DNA of 64,000 nucleotides, taken from positions 343,338-407,337 of the forward strand of contig NZ_JBFLVD010000015.1 of NCBI RefSeq assembly GCF_040750395.1, read 5' to 3'. This DNA is from Scandinavium sp002470465. Its GTDB lineage: Bacteria; Pseudomonadota; Gammaproteobacteria; Enterobacterales; Enterobacteriaceae. The position numbers were made by a program, and so were the translations under genes. Shown here in pieces: positions 44,023-53,325 of the stretch. The notes under the pieces were generated by a model. The model worked only from the letters and a program-made list of their open reading frames with translations, searched no databases and was not told the DNA's origin. How positions within the stretch are numbered: position 1 is the stretch's first letter; each line of letters opens with the position of its first letter.

Positions 44023-44459
44023 GTTGCATATCCCTTTAAAAATACAAGCGGCTGAAGTTTACCCGCCCGACCCGCTTACCTCAAATTCTTTACTTCCACT
44101 GACACTGTTTAACCTGCCAGGCTGCCAGGCTGCCACCTTTGTATGACGCGCTGCTGACAGCCGGATGACACCCCGATGAAACCCTGAAATTTCTTCATCT
44201 TTAAGTCGCGGTATTTTTTGATGAGTTATTGATAAGTCATTGAAATTGATTTTTCTCAACATGCAAGTTTTCCAAATGCCATCTACGCTTAAATTCAGAA
44301 GGTGTAATCGCGGGCCACGTTATCTTTTCAGTGCTGGCAACCTGGCACAAGGGTTGCTGCAATCTGAGTGAGCGTCGTTCAGCTTACGGCTTCCGGGAGC
44401 CTCTACTACTCATATGAACGGCTCTCATCCTGTGCTAAAAAACGAAAGGACGGCATGCC
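44023..44459. other. mipA-yeaG intergenic region
   Basis: 437 bases without a gene. The left part must hold the mipA promoter and includes a direct CAGGCTGC duplication at about 44117-44132; the right part holds the sigma-54 promoter of yeaGH and its leader. Confidence 0.6.
44343..44357 (+). promoter_or_regulatory. Sigma-54 promoter of yeaGH
   Basis: TGGCAC-n5-TTGC is a perfect match to the -24/-12 consensus, about 100 bases before yeaG. Start would be near 44368. The yeaGH operon is known to be nitrogen-responsive in E. coli. I could not identify NtrC sites with confidence. Confidence 0.85.
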
Positions 44460-46394
44460 ATGAATATATTCGATCACTATCGCCAGCGTTATGAAGCTGC
44501 CAAGGACGAAGAGTTCACACTGCAGGAATTTCTTGCCATCTGTAAACAAGATCGCAGTGCCTATGCCAATGCGGCAGAACGACTGTTAATGGCTATCGGT
44601 GAGCCAGTCATGGTCGATACTGCCCATGAGCCACGGCTGTCCCGTCTGTTTTCGAACCGGGTGGTTGCACGCTATCCGGCGTTTGAAGAGTTCTACGGTA
44701 TGGAAGACGCTATCGAGCAGATCGTCGCCTACCTGAAGCACGCCGCTCAAGGCCTGGAAGAGAAGAAACAGATCCTTTATCTGCTGGGCCCGGTGGGCGG
44801 CGGTAAATCTTCTCTGGCCGAGCGCCTGAAATCGCTGATGCAGCGCGTGCCCATCTATGTGCTGAGCGCCAACGGCGAACGCAGCCCGGTGAACGATCAC
44901 CCGCTGTGCCTGTTCAATCCACAGGAAGATGCCCAGATTCTGGAAAAAGAGTACGGCATTCCTAACCGTTATCTCGGCACCATTATGTCGCCGTGGGCGG
45001 CGAAACGGCTGAACGAGTTTGGCGGTGACATCACCAAATTCCGCGTGGTGAAAGTCTGGCCGTCAATTCTGGCGCAAATTGCCATTGCAAAAACGGAACC
45101 CGGCGATGAGAACAACCAGGATATCTCGGCGCTGGTCGGGAAGGTCGACATTCGCAAACTGGAAAACCACGCGCAGAACGATCCGGATGCCTACGGCTAT
45201 TCCGGTGCGCTGTGCCGCGCTAACCAGGGTGTGATGGAATTCGTCGAGATGTTCAAGGCGCCGATTAAAGTGCTGCACCCGCTGCTGACCGCGACCCAGG
45301 AAGGTAACTATAACGGTACCGAGGGGATCTCTGCCCTGCCGTTCAACGGCATCATTCTGGCGCACTCCAACGAATCGGAATGGGTCACCTTCCGCAACAA
45401 CAAAAACAATGAGGCCTTCCTTGACCGCGTCTACATCGTCAAAGTGCCTTATTGCCTGCGGATCTCTGAAGAGATCAAAATTTACGAAAAACTGCTCAAC
45501 CACAGTGAGTTGACCCATGCGCCTTGCGCACCGGGCACCCTGGAAACCCTGGCGCGCTTCTCGATTCTGTCGCGCCTGAAAGAGCCGGAAAACTCGAGCA
45601 TCTACTCGAAAATGCGCGTGTACGACGGCGAAAGCCTGAAAGATACCGATCCGAAGGCGAAATCCTATCAGGAGTATCGCGACTATTCGGGCGTTGACGA
45701 AGGGATGAACGGGCTCTCCACCCGCTTTGCGTTCAAAATCCTCTCCCGCGTCTTCAACTTCGACCACATCGAAGTGGCGGCGAACCCGGTGCATCTGTTC
45801 TACGTGCTGGAGCAGCAGATTGAGCGTGAACAGTTCCCGCAGGAGCAGTCTGAACGCTACCTGGAGTTCCTGAAAGGCTATCTGATCCCGAAATACGCCG
45901 AGTTTATCGGCAAAGAGATCCAGACCGCCTACCTTGAATCCTATTCCGAATACGGGCAGAACATTTTTGACCGTTATGTCACCTATGCGGACTTCTGGAT
46001 CCAGGATCAGGAATACCGTGACCCGGATACCGGCCAGCTGTTTGACCGCGAATCCCTGAACGCGGAGCTGGAAAAAATTGAGAAGCCTGCCGGGATCAGT
46101 AACCCGAAAGACTTCCGTAACGAAATCGTCAATTTCGTGCTGCGCGCCAGAGCGAACAACAGCGGACGTAACCCGAACTGGACCAGCTACGAAAAACTGC
46201 GCACCGTTATTGAGAAGAAAATGTTCTCCAATACCGAAGAGCTGCTGCCGGTGATTTCGTTCAACGCCAAAACCTCAACCGATGAGCAGAAAAAACACGA
46301 CGATTTCGTCGACCGCATGATGGAAAAAGGCTATACCCGCAAACAGGTGCGCCTGCTGTGCGAATGGTATCTGCGCGTGCGTAAGTCGTCCTGA
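44460..46394 (+). CDS. yeaG: PrkA-family protein kinase YeaG
   Basis: 644 residues, the same length as E. coli YeaG. The N-terminal PrkA AAA domain has Walker A GPVGGGKSS at residues 110-118; the C-terminal part is the PrkA kinase-like domain. It is active in nitrogen-starved and stationary cells and affects stress survival. AAAGGA lies before the ATG. yeaH follows after a BIME; the two are normally co-transcribed. Confidence 0.97.
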   Translation: MNIFDHYRQRYEAAKDEEFTLQEFLAICKQDRSAYANAAERLLMAIGEPVMVDTAHEPRLSRLFSNRVVARYPAFEEFYGMEDAIEQIVAYLKHAAQGLEEKKQILYLLGPVGGGKSSLAERLKSLMQRVPIYVLSANGERSPVNDHPLCLFNPQEDAQILEKEYGIPNRYLGTIMSPWAAKRLNEFGGDITKFRVVKVWPSILAQIAIAKTEPGDENNQDISALVGKVDIRKLENHAQNDPDAYGYSGALCRANQGVMEFVEMFKAPIKVLHPLLTATQEGNYNGTEGISALPFNGIILAHSNESEWVTFRNNKNNEAFLDRVYIVKVPYCLRISEEIKIYEKLLNHSELTHAPCAPGTLETLARFSILSRLKEPENSSIYSKMRVYDGESLKDTDPKAKSYQEYRDYSGVDEGMNGLSTRFAFKILSRVFNFDHIEVAANPVHLFYVLEQQIEREQFPQEQSERYLEFLKGYLIPKYAEFIGKEIQTAYLESYSEYGQNIFDRYVTYADFWIQDQEYRDPDTGQLFDRESLNAELEKIEKPAGISNPKDFRNEIVNFVLRARANNSGRNPNWTSYEKLRTVIEKKMFSNTEELLPVISFNAKTSTDEQKKHDDFVDRMMEKGYTRKQVRLLCEWYLRVRKSS

Positions 46395-46404
46395 TGACAA
46401 AAAT

Positions 46405-46481
46405 TGCCCGGCAGCGTATCGCTTGCCGGGCCTACAATAAAGAGCGACCTGTAGGCCGGATAAGCACACCGTCATCCGGCA
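46405..46481. repeat. BIME between yeaG and yeaH
   Basis: Two REP units in opposite orientation: TTGCCCGGCAGCG...GCCGGGCCTAC and GTAGGCCGGATAAGC...TCATCCGGCA. It lies inside an operon and may affect the relative amounts of the two messages. Confidence 0.85.
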
Positions 46482-46526
46482 TTTCTGTCACAGCGTAAGG
46501 TTGGCAATGCAGTACGGGAGGGGAAT

Positions 46527-47810
46527 ATGACCTGGTTCATAGACCGGCGCCTGAACGGTAAAAACAAAAGCGCGGTAAACCGCCAGCGCTTTTTGCGCCG
46601 CTATAAGGCGCAGATAAAACAGTCGATCTCCGAGGCCATCAACAAACGCTCGGTGACCGACATCGACAGCGGCGAGTCGGTATCCATTCCGACGGACGAT
46701 ATCAGCGAACCGATGTTCCATCAGGGACGCGGCGGACTGCGCCATCGCGTTCACCCCGGCAACGACCACTTTGTGCAGAACGATCGTATTGAGCGCCCTC
46801 AGGGCGGCGGCGCCGGCGGTGGAAGCGGTCAGGGCCAGGCGAGCCCGGACGGCGAAGGCCAGGATGAGTTCGTATTCCAGATTTCAAAAGATGAGTATCT
46901 GGATCTGCTGTTTGAAGATCTGGCTCTGCCGAATCTGAGGAAAAATCAGCACCGCCAGCTGACGGAGTACAAAACCCATCGTGCCGGCTATACCGCCAAC
47001 GGCGTTCCGGCAAATATCAGCGTCGTGCGTTCTTTGCAAAACTCGCTGGCGCGCCGCACGGCAATGACAGCGGGCAAACGTCGTGAGCTGCGCGAGCTGG
47101 AGGCGAGACTGGATACCGTCGCCAAAAGCGAGCCTGCTCAGCTGCTGGAAGAGGAGCGGCTGCGTCGGGAAATTGCCGAGCTGCGGGCAAAAATCGAAAA
47201 AGTGCCGTTTATCGACACCTTCGACCTGCGGTACAAGAACTATGAGAAGCGCCCCGAGCCTTCCAGCCAGGCGGTGATGTTCTGCCTGATGGACGTATCC
47301 GGCTCGATGGATCAGGCCACTAAGGACATGGCAAAGCGCTTTTATATCCTGTTGTATCTGTTCCTCAGCCGGACCTATAAAAACGTTGAGGTGGTCTATA
47401 TCCGCCACCACACTCAGGCGAAAGAGGTGGATGAGCACGAGTTCTTCTATTCGCAGGAAACCGGCGGCACAATTGTCTCCAGCGCCCTGAAGCTGATGGA
47501 TGAGGTGGTGAAGGAGCGCTATGACCCCGCGCAGTGGAATATCTACGCGGCGCAGGCGTCTGACGGTGATAACTGGGCGGATGACTCTCCGCTGTGTCAT
47601 GAGATCCTGGCGAAGAAAATCCTGCCGGTGGTGCGGTATTACAGCTACATCGAAATCACCCGCCGCGCGCATCAAACCCTGTGGCGTGAATATGAACATC
47701 TGCAGTCAACGTTTGAAAACTTTGCCATGCAGCATATTCGCGACCAGGAGGATATTTACCCGGTATTCAGAGAGCTTTTTCACAAGCAGAGTGCCACGAG
47801 CGGTAATTAA
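46527..47810 (+). CDS. yeaH: UPF0229 / VWA-like protein YeaH
   Basis: 427 residues, same length as E. coli YeaH. The N-terminus is basic with a Gly/Gln-rich linker (about residues 91-112); a coiled-coil stretch near residues 185-225 is followed by a von Willebrand A-type domain whose metal site is DVSGSMDQ. It is the functional partner of the YeaG kinase. A bidirectional terminator follows. Confidence 0.95.
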   Translation: MTWFIDRRLNGKNKSAVNRQRFLRRYKAQIKQSISEAINKRSVTDIDSGESVSIPTDDISEPMFHQGRGGLRHRVHPGNDHFVQNDRIERPQGGGAGGGSGQGQASPDGEGQDEFVFQISKDEYLDLLFEDLALPNLRKNQHRQLTEYKTHRAGYTANGVPANISVVRSLQNSLARRTAMTAGKRRELRELEARLDTVAKSEPAQLLEEERLRREIAELRAKIEKVPFIDTFDLRYKNYEKRPEPSSQAVMFCLMDVSGSMDQATKDMAKRFYILLYLFLSRTYKNVEVVYIRHHTQAKEVDEHEFFYSQETGGTIVSSALKLMDEVVKERYDPAQWNIYAAQASDGDNWADDSPLCHEILAKKILPVVRYYSYIEITRRAHQTLWREYEHLQSTFENFAMQHIRDQEDIYPVFRELFHKQSATSGN

Positions 47811-47813
47811 TCA

Positions 47814-47847
47814 TAAAAAACGGCCAGGTTATCTGGCCGTTTTTTCT
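47814..47847. terminator. Bidirectional terminator between yeaH and the amino-acid ABC operon
   Basis: AACGGCCAG pairs with CTGGCCGTT around GTTAT, with six A and six T on the flanks. Confidence 0.92.
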
Positions 47848-47870
47848 TCTGATGCTATTTAAACAGCACG

Positions 47871-48566
47871 TTATTTTGCAGCCTGATATAAAGGCGCTGA
47901 ACGCCAGCGGGATATCAGCCAGCCCAGGCCGCTGCACAACAGGTAATAAACCAGCCCCGTAAAGATAAAGATGGCCGCCGGATAAACCTGCACCCGGCTG
48001 TTCACCTGCCCGGCGACGGTGGTTAATTCCGGCACGTTAACGATAAACGCCAGCGAAGTGTCTTTCAACAACGCGATAAACAGGCCGATAAAAGAAGGCA
48101 GCACGTTACGCATCGCCTGCGGGAGCAACACCAGACGCAGCGTTTGCCAGTGGCTGAAACCTCCGGCAACAGCGGCCTCGCGCTGTCCGCCGGGCAACGC
48201 CTGCAAACCGGCATAGGCCGTGTGCATGACCGCCGCCGAGGTAAACCATGCCAAAGCAAGCGTCACGGTCAGGGCACCGGGTAAATCGCGTCCGGTAATC
48301 AGCGGCAGCAGGAAATAGAGCCAGAAGATGACAAATATTAGCGGGATACCACGAATAAACTCCGCCCAGATAAAGAGCACTCGTCGCACCCCGCCCCCGT
48401 ACCGCCAGGCCAGACCCGCCAGCAGCACGCCCCCGGGCAAAGCAAGCGCCGCTGCGCCCGCCGCCATCAGCAGCGTAAGCAGTACACCACCCGGCTCGCC
48501 CTGCGCCATGCGACCCCAGAGCAGATAATCGAGATTATCGGTAATCACCGTGATGTTAGCTATCAT
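47871..48566 (-). CDS. Polar amino-acid ABC transporter permease (second)
   Basis: A 231-residue HisM/GltK-type permease with about five membrane segments. The EAA loop is visible in LQALPGGQREAAVAGGFSHW, and the conserved RGIPLIFVIFWLYF segment is present. It is the last gene of a four-gene operon and overlaps the preceding permease by 11 bases, so they are translationally coupled. Together they form the heterodimeric membrane part. Confidence 0.9.
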   Translation of the reverse strand: MIANITVITDNLDYLLWGRMAQGEPGGVLLTLLMAAGAAALALPGGVLLAGLAWRYGGGVRRVLFIWAEFIRGIPLIFVIFWLYFLLPLITGRDLPGALTVTLALAWFTSAAVMHTAYAGLQALPGGQREAAVAGGFSHWQTLRLVLLPQAMRNVLPSFIGLFIALLKDTSLAFIVNVPELTTVAGQVNSRVQVYPAAIFIFTGLVYYLLCSGLGWLISRWRSAPLYQAAK

Positions 48567-49335
48567 GCTGCGCCTCCACGGCGGGAGGAGTTATTGCAGA
48601 TGTCGGACGCTTTGCGTTGCGCGGCCCAAACCAGGTAAACAGCGCCCCCATGATGATTCCCAGCAGCAGATAAAGCGCTGTCCCCACGGCGAAGGCTTCC
48701 AGAGCATGCGCATTGTAACTTTCTATCTGCCTGACCTGATAGGTCAGCTCTGCAAAGCCAATGCCGGTGGCAAGCGAGGAGAGCTTCATCAGGTTGAGAT
48801 ACTGCCCCACCATCGGCTGCCAGGCGTTCACCAGCCCCTGCGGCAGCAAAATCCAGCGGAACAGCCTCCACGCCGAAAAGCCCTGCGCGAGCGCCGCCTC
48901 AGTCTGGCCTTTGGGCACCGCCTGTAGGCCGCTGCGAATTTCTTCGAGCAAAAACGCCGAGGTAAACAGTCCGAGGCCCCACGCCGCCGACAGAAACTCC
49001 GGCGTCAGCCACCACACGTTGCCCGGCAGAATCGACCAGCGATGTTCATCGTTGATAAAGTCACGCAGCGCCTGCGGGAGAAAGCTCCAGGCAGCGAAAT
49101 ACCAGAACAGCAGCTGTACCAGCAGCGGCGTATTGCGCAAAAGTGACACCCATACCGCAACCACGCCGCGCCCTGGTCGTCCTCCCGCCAGCCTCAGGCC
49201 CGTCAGCAAAAGCGTCAGCACCGTCGCCAGTAGCATTCCGGCAAGCGTTACCCAGACGGTGGTCAGGAAGCCGGAGATAATCCACCGTAACGGTTGGCCA
49301 CTCAGTACCCCGGCCCAGTCGATATGCCAGTTCAT
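48556..49335 (-). CDS. Polar amino-acid ABC transporter permease (first)
   Basis: A 259-residue GltJ-type permease. LLRNTPLLVQLLFWYF and the EAA loop SGLQAVPKGQTEAALAQGFS are typical of the His/Glu/Gln uptake family. Its ATG overlaps the ATPase stop (ATGA at 49332-49335). The C-terminus has a short polar tail. Confidence 0.9.
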   Translation of the reverse strand: MNWHIDWAGVLSGQPLRWIISGFLTTVWVTLAGMLLATVLTLLLTGLRLAGGRPGRGVVAVWVSLLRNTPLLVQLLFWYFAAWSFLPQALRDFINDEHRWSILPGNVWWLTPEFLSAAWGLGLFTSAFLLEEIRSGLQAVPKGQTEAALAQGFSAWRLFRWILLPQGLVNAWQPMVGQYLNLMKLSSLATGIGFAELTYQVRQIESYNAHALEAFAVGTALYLLLGIIMGALFTWFGPRNAKRPTSAITPPAVEAQHDS

Positions 49336-50156
49336 TGCCCGTCCTTAAGTTCCGTATGCAGCGGGTCGAGCACCTTTTGCAGAAAACGTCGGGCACGGGG
49401 ATGCTGCGGGGAACGAAAGAATTGCGCCGGTGGCGCCTGCTCAAGAATTTCTCCCCCGTCGATAAACACCACACGATCGGCTATCTCTCGGGCAAACTGC
49501 ATCTCATGGGTCACCACAATCATGGTAATACCGCTGTGCGCCAGAGATTTCATTACCGCCAACACTTCACCTATCGTTTCCGGGTCGAGGGCGGAGGTCG
49601 GCTCGTCGAACAGGATTATCTGCGGCGATGAGGCCAGCGCCCTGGCAATAGCCACCCGCTGCTGCTGTCCGCCGGAAAGCTGGGCGGGGAAATGGTGTGC
49701 TTTTTCGGCAAGCCCCACGCGCAGCAGCAATGCGGCCGCCTGCTGCTTCGCCTCTTCCGCTTTCCAGCCGTGAACATGCGTCAGCGCCAGCGTGATATTC
49801 TGCACGGCGGTGAGATGCGCGTAGAGGTTGAACTGCTGGAAGACAAAGCCGATACGGCTGCGCAACGCCCGCAGCGCCTGTCCGCGTAGATTCCGCGTCG
49901 GTTTGCCGTCGATAAGTATATCGCCCGCGCTTAACGGTTCGAGCTGGTTGATCAGGCGAATGAGCGTCGATTTTCCCGAGCCTGACGGCCCGCAGATCGC
50001 CACCACTTCGCCGGCATTAATCTTCAGATCGATGGATTTTAAAACCTGATGATCGCCATAGAGTTTCCCCGCCCGGCGAAACTCCACGCTGGCATCGCGT
50101 AAATGTGCAAAATCCGCAGCCTGAGCTGCGGATCGTTTTAACAGGCCACTCAGCAT
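49332..50156 (-). CDS. Polar amino-acid ABC transporter ATP-binding protein
   Basis: A 274-residue GlnQ/GltL-type ATPase. Walker A is GPSGSGKSTL, the signature is LSGGQQQRVAIARAL, Walker B is IILFDEPTSALDP and the H-loop is VTHEM. An N-terminal extension of about 25 residues precedes the ATPase domain. It starts one base after the stop of the binding-protein gene. Confidence 0.93.
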   Translation of the reverse strand: MLSGLLKRSAAQAADFAHLRDASVEFRRAGKLYGDHQVLKSIDLKINAGEVVAICGPSGSGKSTLIRLINQLEPLSAGDILIDGKPTRNLRGQALRALRSRIGFVFQQFNLYAHLTAVQNITLALTHVHGWKAEEAKQQAAALLLRVGLAEKAHHFPAQLSGGQQQRVAIARALASSPQIILFDEPTSALDPETIGEVLAVMKSLAHSGITMIVVTHEMQFAREIADRVVFIDGGEILEQAPPAQFFRSPQHPRARRFLQKVLDPLHTELKDGQ

Positions 50157-50157
50157 A

Positions 50158-50988
50158 CTACTTAGCTTCTATCTTAAAGCCGCGTGGCTGAGGCGTCTTG
50201 CTGCCCGGACCAAACCAGCCGTCGTATATTTTTGCCGCCTCGCCGCTTTGCTCAAGCTTCACCAGCTCGTCGTTGACCGCCTTTAATAACGTCGTTTCGC
50301 CTTTCTTCACGCCAACGCCAATCTCTTCTTTGCTCAGTAAATCCGGCAGGATTTTGAATTTCGCTTTGTCCGGCGCTTCCGCCAGCAAACCGGCCAGGAT
50401 GGTGCTGTCCTGAGTAATGGCCTGCACGTTGCCGTTACGCAGCGCAGTTAACGCCAGCGGAATATCGTCATAGGAGAGCACGCGGGCTGACGGGAAGCGC
50501 TGATGCAAGGCCTGCTCACCCGTGGTGCCTTTTACCGCCCCGATGCGGCTATGGCCGTAATCATCAAGCTTATCCGGCGAGCTGGCTGGCACGAGGAACT
50601 GTTGCCCGGTCACAAAATAAGGCGTAGAGAAGTCCACAACCTGCGCGCGCTCCGGCGTGATGGTAATATCCGCCACGATCAAATCGACCTTCCCTGACTG
50701 TAAAAGAGGAATACGGTTTGCCGGGTTGGTCGCGACCAGCTGAAGCTTAACCCCAAGCGATTTGGCCAGCGCTTTAGCAAAATCGACGTCATAGCCAACG
50801 ATATCGTGAGTTTTAGCGTCCACTGAGCCAAAAGGCGGATTGGCATCAAACGTTGCGACTTTTATCACACCCGCTTTCTGGATATCCGCAAGCTGATCGG
50901 CCTGCGCCATCGCGGAAGCGGCGCCGAGAAGCGCCAGAAGGACAAACGAAGCGATCTTATTTTTATGGGATTTCATTGCCTGTGCCAT
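50158..50988 (-). CDS. Amino-acid ABC transporter substrate-binding protein
   Basis: A 276-residue family 3 solute-binding protein with a signal peptide (cleavage after AMAQA, about residue 30). The family hallmarks GVIKVATFDANPPFG, VGYDVDFAKALAKSLGV and DLIVADITITPERAQVVDFS suggest an acidic or polar amino acid such as glutamate, aspartate or glutamine; the exact ligand is not readable. AAGGA at good distance supports ATG 50988 over the ATG four codons later. First gene of the operon that replaces yeaI/yeaJ of E. coli. Confidence 0.92.
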   Translation of the reverse strand: MAQAMKSHKNKIASFVLLALLGAASAMAQADQLADIQKAGVIKVATFDANPPFGSVDAKTHDIVGYDVDFAKALAKSLGVKLQLVATNPANRIPLLQSGKVDLIVADITITPERAQVVDFSTPYFVTGQQFLVPASSPDKLDDYGHSRIGAVKGTTGEQALHQRFPSARVLSYDDIPLALTALRNGNVQAITQDSTILAGLLAEAPDKAKFKILPDLLSKEEIGVGVKKGETTLLKAVNDELVKLEQSGEAAKIYDGWFGPGSKTPQPRGFKIEAK

Positions 50989-51137
50989 AGATTTTCCTTG
51001 TTATCTCCGCCTGTTAGCGGGCTATGCCACTACGCTCCCATAACCCCGATGCGTCCGCCAATGCTAAAAAATCATTTCTATATGCGGAAAAATAGTAATG
51101 GATATCATTATGAAATAAGCGGCTGCGCAAAATTGAT

Positions 51138-51170
51138 TCCCGGCACAATGCATCCTGCTTGCCGGGTTTT
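51138..51170 (+). other. Stem-loop with T run upstream of yeaK
   Basis: CCCGGCA (51139-51145) pairs with TGCCGGG (51160-51166), followed by four T. It may be a lone REP unit or a leader terminator about 50 bases before yeaK. Which of these it is cannot be settled from sequence. Confidence 0.45.
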
Positions 51171-51216
51171 CCCCTCAGGACTATGCTGACCGCCTGATTT
51201 TTTTACCGGAGTCATC

Positions 51217-51720
51217 ATGTCTGACATCTCCTCCCGCAATATCCACCAGCATTTACTGGACGTTCTCACCGCAGAGCAAGCCCGCTTCCGCGTGATGGAG
51301 CACGAAGCCATTGGCAAATGTGAAGCCGTCTCAGAAATTCGCGGCACGGCGCCAGGACAGGGCGCGAAGGCGCTGGTATGCAAAGTGAAGGGCAACGGCG
51401 TGAAGCAGCACGTGCTGGCAATTCTGGCGGCAGATCAGCAGGCGGATTTATCACGCCTCGCATCACATCTGGGCGGGCTGAAGGCGTCGCTCGCGAGCCC
51501 GGCGGAAGTCGACTCTCTCACCGCCTGCGTGTTTGGGGCTATTCCTCCGTTCAGCTTCCATCCGTCACTGAAGCTGGTGGCCGACCCGCTGTTGTTCGAG
51601 CGTTTCGACGAGATCGCTTTCAACGCCGGGCTGCTGGAAAAATCTATCGTGATGGACACCCAGGACTATCTGCGCATCGCGCAGCCAGAGCTGGTCACGT
51701 TCCGTCGCGAGAACGATTAA
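51217..51720 (+). CDS. yeaK: YbaK/EbsC-family aminoacyl-tRNA deacylase YeaK
   Basis: A 167-residue protein of the same length as E. coli YeaK, a trans-editing factor that hydrolyses mischarged tRNAs. KCEAVSEIRGTAPGQGAKAL and VFGAIPPFSFHPSLKL are conserved, with the family lysine in KALVCKVKG. Its last four bases overlap the end of the convergent micro-gene yoaI. Confidence 0.94.
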   Translation: MSDISSRNIHQHLLDVLTAEQARFRVMEHEAIGKCEAVSEIRGTAPGQGAKALVCKVKGNGVKQHVLAILAADQQADLSRLASHLGGLKASLASPAEVDSLTACVFGAIPPFSFHPSLKLVADPLLFERFDEIAFNAGLLEKSIVMDTQDYLRIAQPELVTFRREND

Positions 51721-51806
51721 CCCGCTCTCTCCAGCCATAACACGGAAGCCACCAGCGTCAGGGCAATAGCGATAAACGCGGTGGCAATCATCAGCGCTTC
51801 ACTCAT
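51717..51806 (-). CDS. yoaI: Small membrane protein YoaI
   Basis: 29 residues, MSEALMIATAFIAIALTLV then ASVLWLERAG. GGAGG stands at good spacing before the ATG at 51806. One transmembrane helix with a charged LERAG end matches E. coli YoaI (34 aa, ending LLIERTG) in position and pattern. PhoB/PhoP control and an inner-membrane location are reported for E. coli YoaI; the role is unclear. Convergent with yeaK (4-base overlap). Confidence 0.8.
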   Translation of the reverse strand: MSEALMIATAFIAIALTLVASVLWLERAG

Positions 51807-52000
51807 CGGGTTTACCTCCAGGGCGGCCTCTCTTCACCTGCACATTCCCCCTTTTTCATGACAGCACAATGACAGCGCAAACGCCTGCTTTGGGCATCTG
51901 CCAAAAAGTGTTGCCGGAATGAAAAATAGCGCTTTCTGCTCATGGCGTTGCGCGTAAAGTAGACCGGTTGATTTATTTTACTTCTGGCAAGGACACCTTC

Positions 52001-52447
52001 ATGTTTGATACCACCCTTCTCATTCTGCTAGGGCTGGCGGCGCTTGGCTTTATCAGCCATAACACCACCGTTGCCGTGTCGATCCTGGTGCTGATCATTG
52101 TGCGCATGACGCCGCTGAACACCTTCTTCCCCTGGATCGAGAAACAGGGCCTGAGCATCGGGATTATCGTGCTCACCATCGGCGTGATGGCCCCGATCGC
52201 CAGCGGCTCTTTGCCGCCGTCGACGCTTATCCATTCGTTCGTAAACTGGAAATCGCTGGTGGCGATTGCGGTGGGCGTGTTTGTCTCCTGGCTTGGCGGC
52301 AGAGGCGTGCAGCTGATGGGCACGCAGCCGCATCTGGTTGCCGGGCTGCTGGTCGGGACTGTACTCGGCGTGGCGCTGTTTCGCGGCGTACCGGTGGGGC
52401 CACTGATTGCCGCCGGGCTGGTGTCGCTGCTTATTGGGAAGGGGTAA
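52001..52447 (+). CDS. yeaL: UPF0756/DUF441 membrane protein YeaL
   Basis: A 148-residue inner-membrane protein with four hydrophobic segments, nearly identical to E. coli YeaL (LILLGLAALGFISHNTTVAV, GLLVGTVLGVALFRGVPVG). Function unknown. ATG 52001 follows AAGGA and gives the E. coli length; 11 upstream codons are open. Its 3' end overlaps convergent nimR by 17 bases. Confidence 0.93.
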   Translation: MFDTTLLILLGLAALGFISHNTTVAVSILVLIIVRMTPLNTFFPWIEKQGLSIGIIVLTIGVMAPIASGSLPPSTLIHSFVNWKSLVAIAVGVFVSWLGGRGVQLMGTQPHLVAGLLVGTVLGVALFRGVPVGPLIAAGLVSLLIGKG

Positions 52448-53225
52448 TCAGGCCGCTGAGGTAGCGCCCCGGCGTCTGGCCAAGCCCTTTGCGGAACATG
52501 GTGATAAATGCCGTGGTTGAGTCGTAGCCCAGCGCGTGAGCGGTTTGCTGCACGGTTTGCCCACGGATCAACAACTGTAGCGCCAGAATAAGCTGCAGCT
52601 GATGCCGCCAGCGGCGAAAGCTGAGGCCCGTCTCCTTCACCACCAGCCGGGCCAGATTGCGTTCACTCATCGCAAAATGTCCCGCCCACTGCCCCAGGGT
52701 TTGCCAGACAGCGGGCTCTGCGGCCATGGTATCAACCATCTGACGAATTTTTGGATGAGCAGATACCGGCAACTGCAGCTGCTGCTGTGGCTGCTGCGGG
52801 AGTTCATCGAACAGCACCTGAATTAATCGCTGCATTGCCTCGTTATTTTTCTGCCCCTTATTTCGCCCGGCAAGCGTGAGGATAAGCTCGCGCACGAGCG
52901 GCGAAATCTTCAGCGTACAGCAATGGTCTGGCATCGCCGCCGCGCCGGGTTCAATAAATAAAAAGCACAGGCGGGCGCCGGGCGTTGCCCGATTGCTGTG
53001 AGGCACTAATCCCGGGATCCACACCGCATACTGCGGCGGCACCATCCACATGGCGTTTTCCACTTCACAGGTGATGGCGCCGTGCAGGGCCAAAATCAAC
53101 TGCCCCTTTCGGTGCTTGTGCCGGGGAATAAACTGCTCATCCTCCACCACCTGGATGCGGAAAGCCACCGCGTTTTCCGGCTGGCTGTCAGGCTCATAGC
53201 CTGCAAGGCCCAGTCCTGTCGTCAT
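52431..53225 (-). CDS. nimR: AraC-family repressor NimR (YeaM)
   Basis: 264 residues: an N-terminal cupin (HKHRKGQLILALHGAITCEV) and a C-terminal AraC helix-turn-helix (TVQQTAHALGYDSTTAFITMFRKGLG region). In E. coli NimR represses the adjacent exporter nimT and is relieved by 2-nitroimidazole. The divergent nimR-nimT spacer is 100 bases and should hold the operators. It overlaps the end of yeaL. Confidence 0.92.
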   Translation of the reverse strand: MTTGLGLAGYEPDSQPENAVAFRIQVVEDEQFIPRHKHRKGQLILALHGAITCEVENAMWMVPPQYAVWIPGLVPHSNRATPGARLCFLFIEPGAAAMPDHCCTLKISPLVRELILTLAGRNKGQKNNEAMQRLIQVLFDELPQQPQQQLQLPVSAHPKIRQMVDTMAAEPAVWQTLGQWAGHFAMSERNLARLVVKETGLSFRRWRHQLQLILALQLLIRGQTVQQTAHALGYDSTTAFITMFRKGLGQTPGRYLSGLITPSQ

Positions 53226-53325
53226 CTGTTTTGTCCGATATCAGCGATTATTTGTCATTTTAGCTTGATTCAATCACAACGAAAACCGCGTATTGTAGCC
53301 ACTCCTGAGAATGACAGAGAACCCC

